Source: Azospirillum formosense (GTDB lineage: Bacteria > Pseudomonadota > Alphaproteobacteria > Azospirillales > Azospirillaceae). From it: 64,000 bases of DNA. Of this stretch, positions 37,338 through 46,727 are shown in pieces. The stretch spans positions 1,735,501 through 1,799,500 of the forward strand of contig NZ_CP159402.1 of the NCBI RefSeq assembly GCF_040500525.1, in the 5' to 3' direction. The notes under the pieces were generated by a model, which did no database searches, was not told where the DNA came from, and saw nothing but the letters and a program-made list of their open reading frames with translations. Position numbers and translations under genes: made by a program. Position 1 is the stretch's first letter; every line of letters starts with the position of its first letter.

Positions 37338-38107
37338 CGACCGGCACCGGCGCGTCGAAGCGGCTGGCGTTCGCCGGCCTGCTGGCGCTGGCGATCGGCA
37401 TCGCCGGCGCGCTGGCCGCCGGGCCGGCGCTGGCGCAGAGCATGACCTTCGACCTGGGCGACGCCGGGGGATCGACCACCGGACGCATCGTCCAGATGGT
37501 CGCGCTGATCACCGTGCTGTCGCTGGCGCCGTCGATCCTGATCATGATGACGGCCTTCACGCGCATCGTGATCGTGCTGTCCTTCCTGCGCTCGGCGCTG
37601 GGCATCCAGCAGGTGCCGCCGAACACGGTGCTGATGTCCCTGGCGGTCTTCCTGACCTTCTTCGTCATGGCCCCGGTGTTCGAGCGGTCCTACAACCAGG
37701 GCATCCAGCCGCTGATCAACCAGGACATCGACGAGACGGAGGCGTTCCGCCGCACGGTCGCCCCGCTGCGCGAGTTCATGCTGAAGCACACCAGCGAGAA
37801 GGACCTGCGCCTGTTCATGGACATGGCGCGCATCGAGAACGTGGCGGACGCCGAGCAGACCCCGCTGCACGTCCTGGTCCCCGCCTTCATGATCTCGGAG
37901 ATCAAGCGGGCCTTCGAGATCGGCTTCCTGCTGTTCCTGCCCTTCCTGATCATCGACATGGTGGTGTCGTCCATCCTGATGTCGATGGGCATGATGATGC
38001 TGCCGCCGACCATGGTGGCGATTCCGTTCAAGATCATCTTCTTCGTTTTGGTCGACGGCTGGTACCTGATCGCCGGGTCGCTGGCCCGCAGCTTCGGCAC
38101 GCTGTAG
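37334..38107 (+). CDS. fliP: Flagellar export apparatus protein FliP
   Basis: A 257-residue export-gate protein with a cleavable signal peptide (LAFAGLLALAIGIAGALAAG, then ALAQ). The conserved blocks LSLAPSILIMMTAFTRIVIV, TPLHVLVPAFMISEIKRAF and SMGMMMLPPTMVAIPFKII are all present. It is the last gene of the short plus-strand flagellar operon. Confidence 0.96.
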   Translation: MTTGTGASKRLAFAGLLALAIGIAGALAAGPALAQSMTFDLGDAGGSTTGRIVQMVALITVLSLAPSILIMMTAFTRIVIVLSFLRSALGIQQVPPNTVLMSLAVFLTFFVMAPVFERSYNQGIQPLINQDIDETEAFRRTVAPLREFMLKHTSEKDLRLFMDMARIENVADAEQTPLHVLVPAFMISEIKRAFEIGFLLFLPFLIIDMVVSSILMSMGMMMLPPTMVAIPFKIIFFVLVDGWYLIAGSLARSFGTL

Positions 38108-38318
38108 GCGCGTCCCTCGGGGGCGCCGGCCGGTCCCGGCACAGATCGTCGCAGGCGAAACGGCCAGCGGACGGGCGCATCGGCTTGCGCTAGTATTGGG
38201 CCAGGGAAGAGCGTAAGAGGATCGGCCCGCGCGAGCGCACCGACCGCCGCCGTACCCGCAGCTTGTGGCTTTCTCGTCCCCCGCTCGGACTCCCAACGGA
38301 CCCCCCTCGACGTCCCAC

Positions 38319-40217
38319 ATGTCAGACACGACCCTGAAAGCCGCGGCACCCGACAAGGGCAGGCTGGCCGCGCTCACCCTCGGTGCGCTTGGCGTCGTTT
38401 ACGGCGACATCGGCACCAGCCCGCTCTACACGCTGCGCGAATGCTTCTCGCCGGAGCACGGGCTCGCCCTGACGCCGCAGAACATCCTCGGCATCATGTC
38501 CATGGTCTTCTGGGCGCTGGTGCTGGTGGTCACGGTGAAGTACGTGCTGTTCGTCATGCGCGCCGACAACAAGGGCGAGGGCGGCATCCTGGCCCTGCTG
38601 GCGCTGGCGACCAACAGCCGGCCCGATTCCACCGGACGGCTGTCCGGCCTGATGGCGATGGGCCTGTTCGGCGCCGCCCTGTTCTACGGCGACGGCATGA
38701 TCACCCCGGCCATCTCCGTCCTTTCCGCGGTGGAGGGGCTGGAGGTGGCGCAGCCGGCGCTGGAGCGGGTCGTGGTGCCGGTGACCGTGGGCATCCTGAT
38801 CGCCCTGTTCGGGATCCAGAGCCGCGGCACCGAGCGGGTCGGCCGGCTGTTCGGCCCGATCATGGTCGCCTGGTTCGCCACGCTGGGCCTGCTCGGCCTG
38901 ATCGAGCTGGTCAAGGAACCGCAGGTCCTGGCCGCGCTCGACCCACGCCACGCCGTGCGCTTCTTCGCCTCGAACGGCTGGATCGGCTTCCTGGTGCTGG
39001 GCGCCGTCGTGCTGGCCGTCACCGGGGGCGAGGCGCTCTACGCCGACATGGGCCATTTCGGCCGCCGCCCCATCAAGGTGGCGTGGCTGGCGGTGGTGCT
39101 GCCCGCCCTGCTGCTGAACTATCTCGGCCAGTGCGCCCTTCTGCTGAGCGACCCCTCGGCGGTGCGCAGCCCCTTCTACCTGCTGGTGCCGGAGTGGGGC
39201 CTCTACCCGATGATCCTGCTGTCGACCTGCGCGGCGGTGATCGCCAGCCAGGCGGTGATCTCCGGCGTCTTCTCGCTGACCCGGCAGGCGGTGCAGCTCG
39301 GCCTTTGCCCGCGGCTGGACATCCGCCACACCTCGCAGGAGGAGGGTGGGCAGATCTACATCCCGCGCGCCAACTGGGGGCTGCTGTTCGCGGTCATCGG
39401 ACTGGTCCTGTGGTTCGAATCCTCCAGCCGGCTGGCGACCGCCTACGGAATCGCGGTGACCGGCGACATGGTCATCACCACCATCCTGGCGCTGGTCGTG
39501 GCGCACCGCCGCTGGAACTGGAGCCTGCCCGTCTGTCTGGCGCTGGGCGCGCTGTTCCTCAGCGTCGATCTGGCGCTGTTCCTCGCCAACGCGGTGAAGA
39601 TCCCGCACGGCGGCTGGGTGCCGCTGGTCATCGCCGCGGTGACTCTCGGCCTGATGTCCACCTGGCGCCGCGGCCGCGCCGTGCTGAACCGCCGTCTGGC
39701 CGAGGATTCCCTGCCGCTGGATGGCTTCGTCAAGCGACACGCCAAGTCCTCCGACATCCAGCGGGTGAAGGGAACGGCGATCTTCCTGACCTCCAGCGCC
39801 GACACGGTGCCCATCGCCCTGCTGCACAACCTGAAGCACAATCAGGTGATGCACGAGCGCATCGTCTTCCTGACGGTGCTGGTCGAGGACGTGCCCCGCG
39901 TTCCGGCCAAGGAGCGCGTCGTCCTGGAGGGACTGGCCGACGGCTTCTACCGGCTGACGGTGCGCTACGGCTTCTCGCAGGAGCCGAACATTCCCAAGGC
40001 GCTGCGGCTGTGCAAGGCGTTCGGGCTGGAGTTCGACGTGATGACGACCTCCTTCTTCCTCGGCCGCGAGACGCTGATCCCCCGCATCAACCCGCAGATG
40101 GCCCAGTGGCGGGAAAAGCTTTTCGTGGTGATGTCGCGCACCGCGGTCAGCGCCACCGACTTCTTCAAGATCCCGCCGAACCGCGTGGTTGAGCTGGGCA
40201 CCCAGGTTCAGCTCTGA
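38319..40217 (+). CDS. kup: Low-affinity potassium transport protein Kup
   Basis: A 632-residue K+/H+ symporter of the KUP/HAK/KT family. The N-terminal signature LGALGVVYGDIGTSPLYTLRE is exact. About twelve membrane helices span residues 20-455; a soluble C-terminal domain of about 170 residues follows (PIALLHNLKHNQVMHERIVF). The ATG at 38319 (MSDTTLKAAAPDKG) is preferred, though a GTG 18 codons earlier is in frame and neither has a clear ribosome site. It ends at a strong bidirectional terminator. Confidence 0.95.
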   Translation: MSDTTLKAAAPDKGRLAALTLGALGVVYGDIGTSPLYTLRECFSPEHGLALTPQNILGIMSMVFWALVLVVTVKYVLFVMRADNKGEGGILALLALATNSRPDSTGRLSGLMAMGLFGAALFYGDGMITPAISVLSAVEGLEVAQPALERVVVPVTVGILIALFGIQSRGTERVGRLFGPIMVAWFATLGLLGLIELVKEPQVLAALDPRHAVRFFASNGWIGFLVLGAVVLAVTGGEALYADMGHFGRRPIKVAWLAVVLPALLLNYLGQCALLLSDPSAVRSPFYLLVPEWGLYPMILLSTCAAVIASQAVISGVFSLTRQAVQLGLCPRLDIRHTSQEEGGQIYIPRANWGLLFAVIGLVLWFESSSRLATAYGIAVTGDMVITTILALVVAHRRWNWSLPVCLALGALFLSVDLALFLANAVKIPHGGWVPLVIAAVTLGLMSTWRRGRAVLNRRLAEDSLPLDGFVKRHAKSSDIQRVKGTAIFLTSSADTVPIALLHNLKHNQVMHERIVFLTVLVEDVPRVPAKERVVLEGLADGFYRLTVRYGFSQEPNIPKALRLCKAFGLEFDVMTTSFFLGRETLIPRINPQMAQWREKLFVVMSRTAVSATDFFKIPPNRVVELGTQVQL

Positions 40218-40234
40218 CGCTTTGCCGCCCTGCC

Positions 40235-40275
40235 AATGAAAAAGCCCCCTTCCGATGGAAGGGGGCTTTTTCATT
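40235..40275. terminator. Bidirectional terminator between kup and the TPR gene
   Basis: A perfect 19-pair stem (AATGAAAAAGCCCCCTTCC, 40235-40253, with its complement at 40257-40275) and a three-base loop. T-runs lie on both strands, serving both convergent genes. Confidence 0.92.
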
Positions 40276-40301
40276 GAGCGAAGACGCGTGCGACGCCGCC
40301 G

Positions 40302-43300
40302 TCAGTTGATCGCGGCGCTCTGCTTGCCGCGGTAGTTCTTCAGGAACTTCTGGAACACGTCCACCTCGGCGACGCGGGAGCGCACGGTGTTGACGTCGAT
40401 CAGGCCCAGCGCCTGCTCCGGCCGGGTCAGGACGCGGAAGGCGTCGGCGTCGGGACCGTTGGTCATCACCGAGCCGAACTCCTTGCGCAGCAGGTTCAGG
40501 TTCGTGCCGTCCCCGGCCAGCGCCAGCGCCACCGCGCGGTTCAGGACGAGCTGCGAGGTCGCCGGGTTGATCGGCTGGGTCGGCGGCGGCGGCGGACCGA
40601 TCAGCTTGTTCAGGGCGAAGGCCGCGGCCTCCCACTTCTGGGCGCGCCACGCGATGTCCACCCGCAGCGAGTTGGCCGGCTTGCCGTCGTCCTCGGCGAG
40701 CAGCAGCAGCGCCTCGTCGCCGCGGCCCAGCTCGGCCAGCGCCTTGGCCTGCATCAGGCGGCGCTCCCCCACCAGATCCGCCGGCAGGTTCGGCACGTTG
40801 GACAGCTCCAGCGCGCGCAGGGCGTCCTCCGGCTTGTTGTCGAGCAGCCGGACGGAGGCGAGCCGGGTGCCGACCCGCGCCTTGTCCTCGCCCGACAGGC
40901 GGTATTCCACCTGATGCTGCAGCAGGTCGGCGGCGCGGTTCAGCAGGTCCACGGAGATCAGCCGCTCGGCGAGCTGCCGGATCACCTCGTCCCCCGCCTC
41001 GCCCACCGGGGTCAGCTCGCGGAACTGGTCGTAGAGCTGGAGCGCCTCGATGGTCGGCAGCTTCTGCGCCCCATCCTTGTAGAGGTCGGCGAAGATGCGC
41101 GACATCTCGCGGGTGATCTCCTCCGCCCGCGGCGTGTCGGCGACCAGCGCGGCGGTCTCCTTCATGGCGTTGAAGCCGTCGGCGTACTGGCCGGCGGCGA
41201 TCAGCACCTCGCCCATGCGCTGGCGGATCTGCATCTCCAGCTCGTCGCCGCGCCAGGTGAAGGTCAGCCCGGCCAGCCGCTCCGCCGCGGCGGGCGGCGA
41301 CATGCGGCCTTCCGCCAGTTGCAGGTTCACCAACGCCAGCCCGGCCTTGGCGCGGTAATAGCGGTCGAGGCTGTTGTAGGAGGCGGTCAGCTGCTCCAGC
41401 GCCCGCTCCGGCTCGTTGGTCTGGGCGTAGTAGAGGCCGCGGAGATACTGGACGTCCGGCCGCTCCTCCGCGTCCGTGCCGCCGCGCTCGACGATGCGGT
41501 CGAGCAGCCGCTTGGCGAAGGGCGCGTCGCCGGTCTTCAGCGCGGCCTCGGCGGCGCGGGTCGCCAGCTTGGTCAGGATCGGGTCGGGGTAGGAATTCAG
41601 GATCGGCGCCGCCGCCTTGAAGCCGGCCTGGGCCGCCGGCCAGTCGTTGCGGTCCGCCGCGATGGCGGCGCGCCACAGCGCGGCCTCGCCGTTGTTGGCG
41701 AGGTTGGGGTGGGCGAAATCCTCCGCCGCGGCGTCGGTGTTGCCCGCCAAGAAACGCGCGGCGCCGCGCAGGGCGCGGAACTCCGGCCAGCCCTCCAGAT
41801 CGGGCTGGGCCTCCTGAAGCACATCCATCATGCCGATGGCCTCCTGCCCGAAACCGTTCGCCAGATAGAAGCGGGCGAGGTCGAGCTGGGCGCGGGGCCG
41901 TTCGGAATCCGGCGCGTTGACGATGTTGAGCTGAAGGTTCTGCCGCGCCTCGGTGTAATGGTCGAGGTCGCCCTTCTTCCAGGCCGGCAGGTCGAACAGG
42001 CGGCGCCCGGAGGGCACCGGCTTCGGATCGGTGGGCGGCGTCAGCGTGTTGGACGCGCCGCCGGGGGACGGCTTCGGCGGCAGCGACGCCGTCTGCGCGG
42101 GCGCCGCCGGACGGTTCCCGGCGTCGGCCATGGGCGACAGGTGCAGGCCGCCCGCCGCGGTCACCTCCACCCCTTCCTTGACCGGGCGCACGGTGATGGC
42201 GTCGGCGATGGGCCGCACGACGACGCCCTGGTAGCTGGGCAGCAGCTCCAGGTCCGCGTAGCGGTGCGATTCGGGGATGGCGTTGCCCGGAACCGGCAGC
42301 GGCACGACCTGGAGGCGGTCGCCGACATCGGGATCGGACAGCGTCACCACGGTCGCTGCGTCCGCGGCGCGCACCAGCAGACGGGCGCCCAGCAGGAAGT
42401 CCGGCTCCGGGTCGATCTTCAGCTCGAAGGGCGGCGTGCCGGTCAGGCGGCTGGTCGGCGTGATCTTCCAGCTCGTCCCCTGCCGCTCGATCTTCGGCCA
42501 GACCAGCGAGCCGATCTTGGTGCGGAAGGCGCTGCCGCCGGTCGCCGGCACCGGCTCGATCGCGCCGACCGTCCCGGCCCCGCCGATGGCCTTGCCGGCG
42601 CCGATGGGCAGCGGCTTGTCGAACACGATGTAGAGATGCCCGGCGCGCGGGTAGACGGCGATGGACGCCGGGCCACCCGCGTCGAACACCAGCGTCGGTC
42701 CCTGCGGTTCGGCTTTGGCCGGCTCGGGTTTGGCCAATTCCGCCTTGGCCGCTTCGGCTTTGGCCGCCTCGGGCTTCGCGGGCGCGGGGACCGCCGCGAC
42801 CTCCTTCGCCGGGGGAGGCGCTGCCGCCGGCCTTGCGGCGGGCGCGGCGGCCGGGGGGGTCGCCGGTTGCGGGGCCGCGGCCTCGGCCGCGGGTGGACGC
42901 ACGGTGGTCGTGGTGGCGCCGGACGGCGGAGCGGCGTTCGCGGCGTCGCCCGTCGGCAGTCCGGCGCGCGTGCCCGGATTCTGCACGTCGATCACCACGG
43001 ACCGGCCGGACTTGCTGTCCTTGATCTCGGCGTCCTGCGGCACGGCGAAGGTGATGGCCAGCGCGCCGTTGGCCTGCCGGAACTGCTCCACGTTCTGGAT
43101 GTTGCGCAGCGCCGTCCGGGCCACCGGCGCCAGATCGGCATTGCCGTTGCGGTCGAACAGCAGCGTGGCCGACGCCCCGTCGCGGCGCAGCGTGTAGTTG
43201 GCGCCCTCCGGCCAGGTGAAGGACAGGCGGCTCTGCTCCGGCGTGTCGGCCGCGCTGACCGTCACCCGCCCCGCCGAGCGCGCCGGAGCGGGTGCGGCCG

Positions 43301-43781
43301 GTGTCTCGCTCTTGGCCGCGGGAGCCGGGGCTTGGGCCTGGGCTTGTGCTTGTATTTGGGCTTGGGTCTGGGCCGGCGCCTCGGCGGCGGGGGTCAGGTC
43401 GATCGCCACGGCGTTGCCGTTGCGGAAGCTCTTCAGCGTCACCGGCCGCTTCAGGTCGAAGGTCACCGTCTTGCCGTCGCTGCCGATCCGCACGCCCGAC
43501 AGATAGCCGGGCAAGGCCGCCACCGCGCGGTCCAGCGCGGCGTTGATCGGCTCGTCGAAGCGGACGACCAGCGTGTTGCCTTCCACCGACGCGCTGTAGC
43601 CGGTCTGGCGCGGCCAGTCGAAGACCATGCGCCCGAAGGTCTTGTGGGTGGCGGCGCGCACCGGGACGTCGACGGCCCAGGCGGCCGGCGGGACGGCGAC
43701 CTGGGCGGCGAGCAAAGCCGTGGCGGCCACGAAGCCGCTCAGCCAGCGCCGGTATGCCCCGCCCCGCCCCATCCGTTTCAC
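40302..43781 (-). CDS. Large periplasmic TPR protein of a motility operon
   Basis: A 1159-residue secreted protein. A signal peptide (SGFVAATALLAAQVAVPPAAWA) is followed by beta-rich modules of about 40-260 with the pattern GRMVFDWPRQTGYSASVEGN and RLSFTWPEGANYTL, similar to AMIN-like domains. A Pro/Ala/Lys low-complexity segment (about 135-165 and 275-350) and more beta modules come next. The C-terminal half, from about 620, is a long alpha-helical solenoid of TPR-like repeats. The GTG start overlaps the MotB-like gene by four bases. The genetic coupling to stator-like proteins and CheZ suggests a role at the motor, perhaps as a periplasmic scaffold. That role is inference. Confidence 0.75.
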   Translation of the reverse strand: MKRMGRGGAYRRWLSGFVAATALLAAQVAVPPAAWAVDVPVRAATHKTFGRMVFDWPRQTGYSASVEGNTLVVRFDEPINAALDRAVAALPGYLSGVRIGSDGKTVTFDLKRPVTLKSFRNGNAVAIDLTPAAEAPAQTQAQIQAQAQAQAPAPAAKSETPAAPAPARSAGRVTVSAADTPEQSRLSFTWPEGANYTLRRDGASATLLFDRNGNADLAPVARTALRNIQNVEQFRQANGALAITFAVPQDAEIKDSKSGRSVVIDVQNPGTRAGLPTGDAANAAPPSGATTTTVRPPAAEAAAPQPATPPAAAPAARPAAAPPPAKEVAAVPAPAKPEAAKAEAAKAELAKPEPAKAEPQGPTLVFDAGGPASIAVYPRAGHLYIVFDKPLPIGAGKAIGGAGTVGAIEPVPATGGSAFRTKIGSLVWPKIERQGTSWKITPTSRLTGTPPFELKIDPEPDFLLGARLLVRAADAATVVTLSDPDVGDRLQVVPLPVPGNAIPESHRYADLELLPSYQGVVVRPIADAITVRPVKEGVEVTAAGGLHLSPMADAGNRPAAPAQTASLPPKPSPGGASNTLTPPTDPKPVPSGRRLFDLPAWKKGDLDHYTEARQNLQLNIVNAPDSERPRAQLDLARFYLANGFGQEAIGMMDVLQEAQPDLEGWPEFRALRGAARFLAGNTDAAAEDFAHPNLANNGEAALWRAAIAADRNDWPAAQAGFKAAAPILNSYPDPILTKLATRAAEAALKTGDAPFAKRLLDRIVERGGTDAEERPDVQYLRGLYYAQTNEPERALEQLTASYNSLDRYYRAKAGLALVNLQLAEGRMSPPAAAERLAGLTFTWRGDELEMQIRQRMGEVLIAAGQYADGFNAMKETAALVADTPRAEEITREMSRIFADLYKDGAQKLPTIEALQLYDQFRELTPVGEAGDEVIRQLAERLISVDLLNRAADLLQHQVEYRLSGEDKARVGTRLASVRLLDNKPEDALRALELSNVPNLPADLVGERRLMQAKALAELGRGDEALLLLAEDDGKPANSLRVDIAWRAQKWEAAAFALNKLIGPPPPPTQPINPATSQLVLNRAVALALAGDGTNLNLLRKEFGSVMTNGPDADAFRVLTRPEQALGLIDVNTVRSRVAEVDVFQKFLKNYRGKQSAAIN

Positions 43782-44515
43782 TCCTCCGGCTCCGCGTCGC
43801 TGGCCGCCCCGGAGACCGGCGGTCCCGCCGTCTCCTCACGCACCACCACATCCACCCGCGCCCCGCCGGGCACCGGATCGATGCCGGGCGGTTCGCTCAT
43901 CAGGCTGCGCGCCACGAGGTCGCGTTTGTAACCCGTCTCGCGCAGCAGCGCCGCAACGGCAACCGCGCGCGTCAGGGCGCGTTCCCAGGCCAGCCCCGCG
44001 GACTGGTCCTCGCGCTCGGCGTGGCCGACCACCTCGATCCGGTTGCCGATCCGTCCCACCGCCGCGCCCAACAGATACAGCACCCTCCGCCCCTGGTCGG
44101 TAAAGCTGCCGCCGGTCGGGTCGAACATCACGTGGGCCGGCAGGCCGATCACCACGCGGTCGTCCTCCCGCCGCACATCCACCGCCGCCAGATCCTCGTT
44201 GGCCGCGGTCTGGGTACGAAGCAGGGCGCTGAGATAATCCAGATTGATCGCGGAATATGACTCCACCGTGGCGGCGTTGAAGGCGGCCTTCGGCTCGGGC
44301 GGCGTCGCGGAGGGCGTGACCGCGGTGGACCGGGCCGACGACAGCGACTTGACCAGACCGGTCCAGCGCTGGGCCTCCGGCTCGCTCATCGAATACATCA
44401 GCACGAAGAAGGCGAGCAGCAGCGACATCAGGTCGGTGAAGCTGATCAGCCAGATCGTCCGGTTGTGGCCGCCGCTCTTGTCCTCGGCCCTGGGCAGTTT
44501 GGGCAGGCGGATCAT
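43778..44515 (-). CDS. MotB-like stator protein with the membrane aspartate
   Basis: A 245-residue protein with one N-terminal helix, IWLISFTDLMSLLLAFFVLM. It keeps the Asp of MotB proton or sodium channels (D28) in the usual position. A linker leads to an OmpA/MotB-like peptidoglycan-binding domain: HVMFDPTGGSFTDQGRRVL and IEVVGHAERED..WERALTRAVAVAALL. No MotA gene is adjacent. Four-base overlaps join it to the second MotB-like gene upstream and the TPR gene downstream. Confidence 0.85.
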   Translation of the reverse strand: MIRLPKLPRAEDKSGGHNRTIWLISFTDLMSLLLAFFVLMYSMSEPEAQRWTGLVKSLSSARSTAVTPSATPPEPKAAFNAATVESYSAINLDYLSALLRTQTAANEDLAAVDVRREDDRVVIGLPAHVMFDPTGGSFTDQGRRVLYLLGAAVGRIGNRIEVVGHAEREDQSAGLAWERALTRAVAVAALLRETGYKRDLVARSLMSEPPGIDPVPGGARVDVVVREETAGPPVSGAASDAEPEE

Positions 44516-45198
44516 CGGCGCCCTCCCCCCGGCGGATCATCCATGGCGCGCAGGCTGAACAGCAGGCGGACGGCGCCCGGCGCGCCGCGCTCGATGCCCA
44601 CCGTCACCGCGTCGGCCGGCGCCCCGTCGGCGATCAGCAGCCGGGCCAGCGCGCCCGCCCGCACCACCGGGCCGGGCGGCTGGCTGGGGCCGCCCGCCGG
44701 GCCGATGGACAGCAGCGCGTCCAGCTCGATCCGCTCGCCGGGCCGGTTCTGCAGCAGCGCGTCGGCCACCCGGTCGATCAGGCCGATGCGGTCGGGGCGC
44801 AGGTCCGCCGTGCCGGGCCGGAACAGCTCGTCGGCGGGCAGGCGCACCTCCAGCAGGCGGCCCGGCGTGACGCTGTCCACCTTCGCCACGGCGACGGCGG
44901 TGGCGAACAGGTTGCCCAGACCGTCCAGCCGCTGCACGGCGAAGACGGTGCCGGCGCGCGAGGCCAGCGGGTCGGCCGGCTCGCGCAGGCGGGGGTCGAT
45001 GTAGAAGGCGGGGAAGCTGCGCTCCAGCGACACCAGCACCGTGCGCACCCGCTGGGCGGTCTGCACGGACTGGGCGTTCAGCACGATGAAGAAGACGAGC
45101 AGCAGCAGGAACAGCGACAGCAGAAGCACGATGCTTCCGTTGTTCGGGTTCGGCCGGCTGCCCGACAGGTCCGGCTTCCTGTGGCCGGGCGCAGCCAT
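44512..45198 (-). CDS. MotB-like membrane protein lacking the channel aspartate
   Basis: A 228-residue protein with the same layout as the downstream MotB-like gene. Its helix, GSIVLLLSLFLLLLVFFIVL, has no Asp, so it cannot conduct ions by the MotB mechanism. The C-terminal domain (ELFRPGTADLRPDRIGLIDRVADALL) is OmpA-like but degenerate at the peptidoglycan-binding loop. It likely forms a heteromer or a structural cap with the neighbouring protein; this is inference. It starts five bases after the cheZ stop. Confidence 0.75.
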   Translation of the reverse strand: MAAPGHRKPDLSGSRPNPNNGSIVLLLSLFLLLLVFFIVLNAQSVQTAQRVRTVLVSLERSFPAFYIDPRLREPADPLASRAGTVFAVQRLDGLGNLFATAVAVAKVDSVTPGRLLEVRLPADELFRPGTADLRPDRIGLIDRVADALLQNRPGERIELDALLSIGPAGGPSQPPGPVVRAGALARLLIADGAPADAVTVGIERGAPGAVRLLFSLRAMDDPPGGGRR

Positions 45199-45202
45199 GG
45201 GA

Positions 45203-45925
45203 TTAATCGAAGCTCGCCAGCAGGCGGTCGATCTCGTCCTGGTCCATGGCGGCGCTGGTCATCTGCGGCCCGTGCAGCAGCCCGGCCTCCGGGTCGTCGG
45301 CCGGGCGGTCGGTGGCGAAGTTCGGCGCCGGATCGGTGTGGACGGCGGTCGCGGCCGCCGCGGCGGCCGCCGCCGGGCGGGTGTGGTTCTGCCGCACCTC
45401 GTCGCCGAAGGCCGCGACGATCATGTCGACCTTCGATTCGATGTGCTTGAGCGTGCGCACGACCTTGGAAATGCGCTGGCCGGTGATGTCCTGGAAATTG
45501 CAGGCCTCGAAGATCTTGGTCACCTGCTCGGTCAGCTTCGCGGAATTCTCCGGATCGATCCGGCCGGAAATGCCGGTGATGACGTCGCAGGCGTCGAAGA
45601 TGGCGAAGGTGGCCTGTTCCGTCGCGCCGACGACGGCGTCCAGCTCATCGGTGGCGTTGGGAATGTGCTGGTCGCGGATTTCCGCGGGCTGCAGCGCCGC
45701 CAGCTCCTGCTTGGCGCTTTCGATGAAGCGGGCGAGGTCGACCACCTCCTTGTAGAGGCGCAGGTCGGTGGCGGAGATGTCGCCGTCCATGCTGCCGAGG
45801 ATGGAGCGGACGATGTCCGTCACCTCCTCGCGGCTCAGCGGCTGGGCCGCTTCGGCATGGGCGGCGTCGAGCTGCTGGCGCAGGAGCTTCTGGTCGGCGA
45901 GCGAGGAGGAAACGGGCGGGGCCAT
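45203..45925 (-). CDS. cheZ: Chemotaxis protein phosphatase CheZ
   Basis: A 240-residue helical protein that dephosphorylates CheY-P. The catalytic motif ACNFQDITGQRISKVV carries the essential Gln. A long helical hairpin precedes it, and the C-terminal CheY-binding helix is DQDEIDRLLASFD. An Ala-rich linker joins them. The ATG at 45925 (MAPPVSSSLADQKLL) is chosen over Arg-rich upstream codons. It is first in the cheZ-MotB-like-MotB-like-TPR operon, with a perfect CtrA-type box 170 bases upstream. CheZ is uncommon in many alphaproteobacteria. Confidence 0.9.
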   Translation of the reverse strand: MAPPVSSSLADQKLLRQQLDAAHAEAAQPLSREEVTDIVRSILGSMDGDISATDLRLYKEVVDLARFIESAKQELAALQPAEIRDQHIPNATDELDAVVGATEQATFAIFDACDVITGISGRIDPENSAKLTEQVTKIFEACNFQDITGQRISKVVRTLKHIESKVDMIVAAFGDEVRQNHTRPAAAAAAAATAVHTDPAPNFATDRPADDPEAGLLHGPQMTSAAMDQDEIDRLLASFD

Positions 45926-46094
45926 GTGCGATCCGATGTGAGCGTTCCGTGGTCTTGTCCGGCCTGCGTGCGATCGGGTGCGTCGGCCGGCCCGGACGCA
46001 GACGCCCGAAGCGGGTTCGACCCAACTTCGCGTCCTCGCACGGCCGCCGCCGACTCGGAGCCTCGTCAGCCTTTCCAACCCTAAATTCGCTCGG

Positions 46095-46109
46095 TTAACA
46101 CGCCGTTAA
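46095..46109. promoter_or_regulatory. CtrA-type box upstream of cheZ
   Basis: TTAA-CACGCCG-TTAA is an exact match to the CtrA consensus TTAA-N7-TTAA. It lies 170 bases before the cheZ start in a 463-base gap. The rest of the gap (45926-46388) holds one terminator hairpin and no recognisable gene. Confidence 0.65.
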
Positions 46110-46271
46110 GCGCCTGAATCGTCGCAACGCAAAGACGGAAACGAAATCGCGCGCCGGGAAAGAAAGCGGAAGCGTTGTCCTGCGCCCACGCGCTTTCAAC
46201 CAACGCCCGCCACTGTCGAACTTTAAAGAGAGCTGCGGCAATTTGTTTCAATCGGAGTCCGCAAACAGACA

Positions 46272-46300
46272 AAGGGCCGCCTTGGAGGCGGCCCTTCTTC
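46272..46300 (-). terminator. Terminator of the KGG-repeat gene
   Basis: AAGGGCCGCC (46272-46281), loop TTGGA, GGCGGCCCTT (46287-46296). A ten-pair stem beyond the minus-strand KGG gene stop; on that strand it is followed by TTTG. Confidence 0.65.
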
Positions 46301-46388
46301 ACCGTTGCACCATGCGATTGTTCGGTCAGGCTGGTGCGTCAATGAAACAGTCAGCTGTGAAACAGGTTCGGTAAATCAGTCCCGACGG

Positions 46389-46727
46389 TCAGCTGCCGCT
46401 GCTCCGCCCGCCACCATGGCTGTGTTCGCCGCCCTTGCGGCCCGCTTCCGATGCGCGTTCCGGGTCGTTCTTGAAGTTGCCGCCGGACGCCTGGCCACCC
46501 TTGTGGCCGGCTTCCGAAGCACGCTCCGGGTCGTTCTTGAAGTTGCCGCCGGACGCCTGGCCACCCTTATGGCCGGCTTCGGAGGCACGCTCCGGGTCGT
46601 TCTTGAAGTTGCCGCCGGAAACCTGGCCGCCCTTGTGACCGGCTTCCGCCGCACGTTCCGGATCGTTCTTGAAGTTGCCGCCGGAGTGCTGACCGCCCGA
46701 GCTACGGCCCTGGTTCTGGTCGTTCAT
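46389..46727 (-). CDS. KGG-repeat stress-induced-type protein
   Basis: A 112-residue hydrophilic protein made of four 22-residue repeats with the core SGGNFKNDPERASEAGHKGG (starting near 15, 37, 59 and 81). This is the KGG/GsiB-like family, linked in Bacillus and enterics to general or desiccation stress and resembling plant LEA proteins. It is Gly/Asn-rich with no Cys. GGAAGGAG precedes the ATG at 46727. No EcfG-type promoter (GGAAC-N16/17-GTT) was found upstream. It sits alone inside the flagellar region and is not obviously part of it. Confidence 0.85.
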   Translation of the reverse strand: MNDQNQGRSSGGQHSGGNFKNDPERAAEAGHKGGQVSGGNFKNDPERASEAGHKGGQASGGNFKNDPERASEAGHKGGQASGGNFKNDPERASEAGRKGGEHSHGGGRSSGS

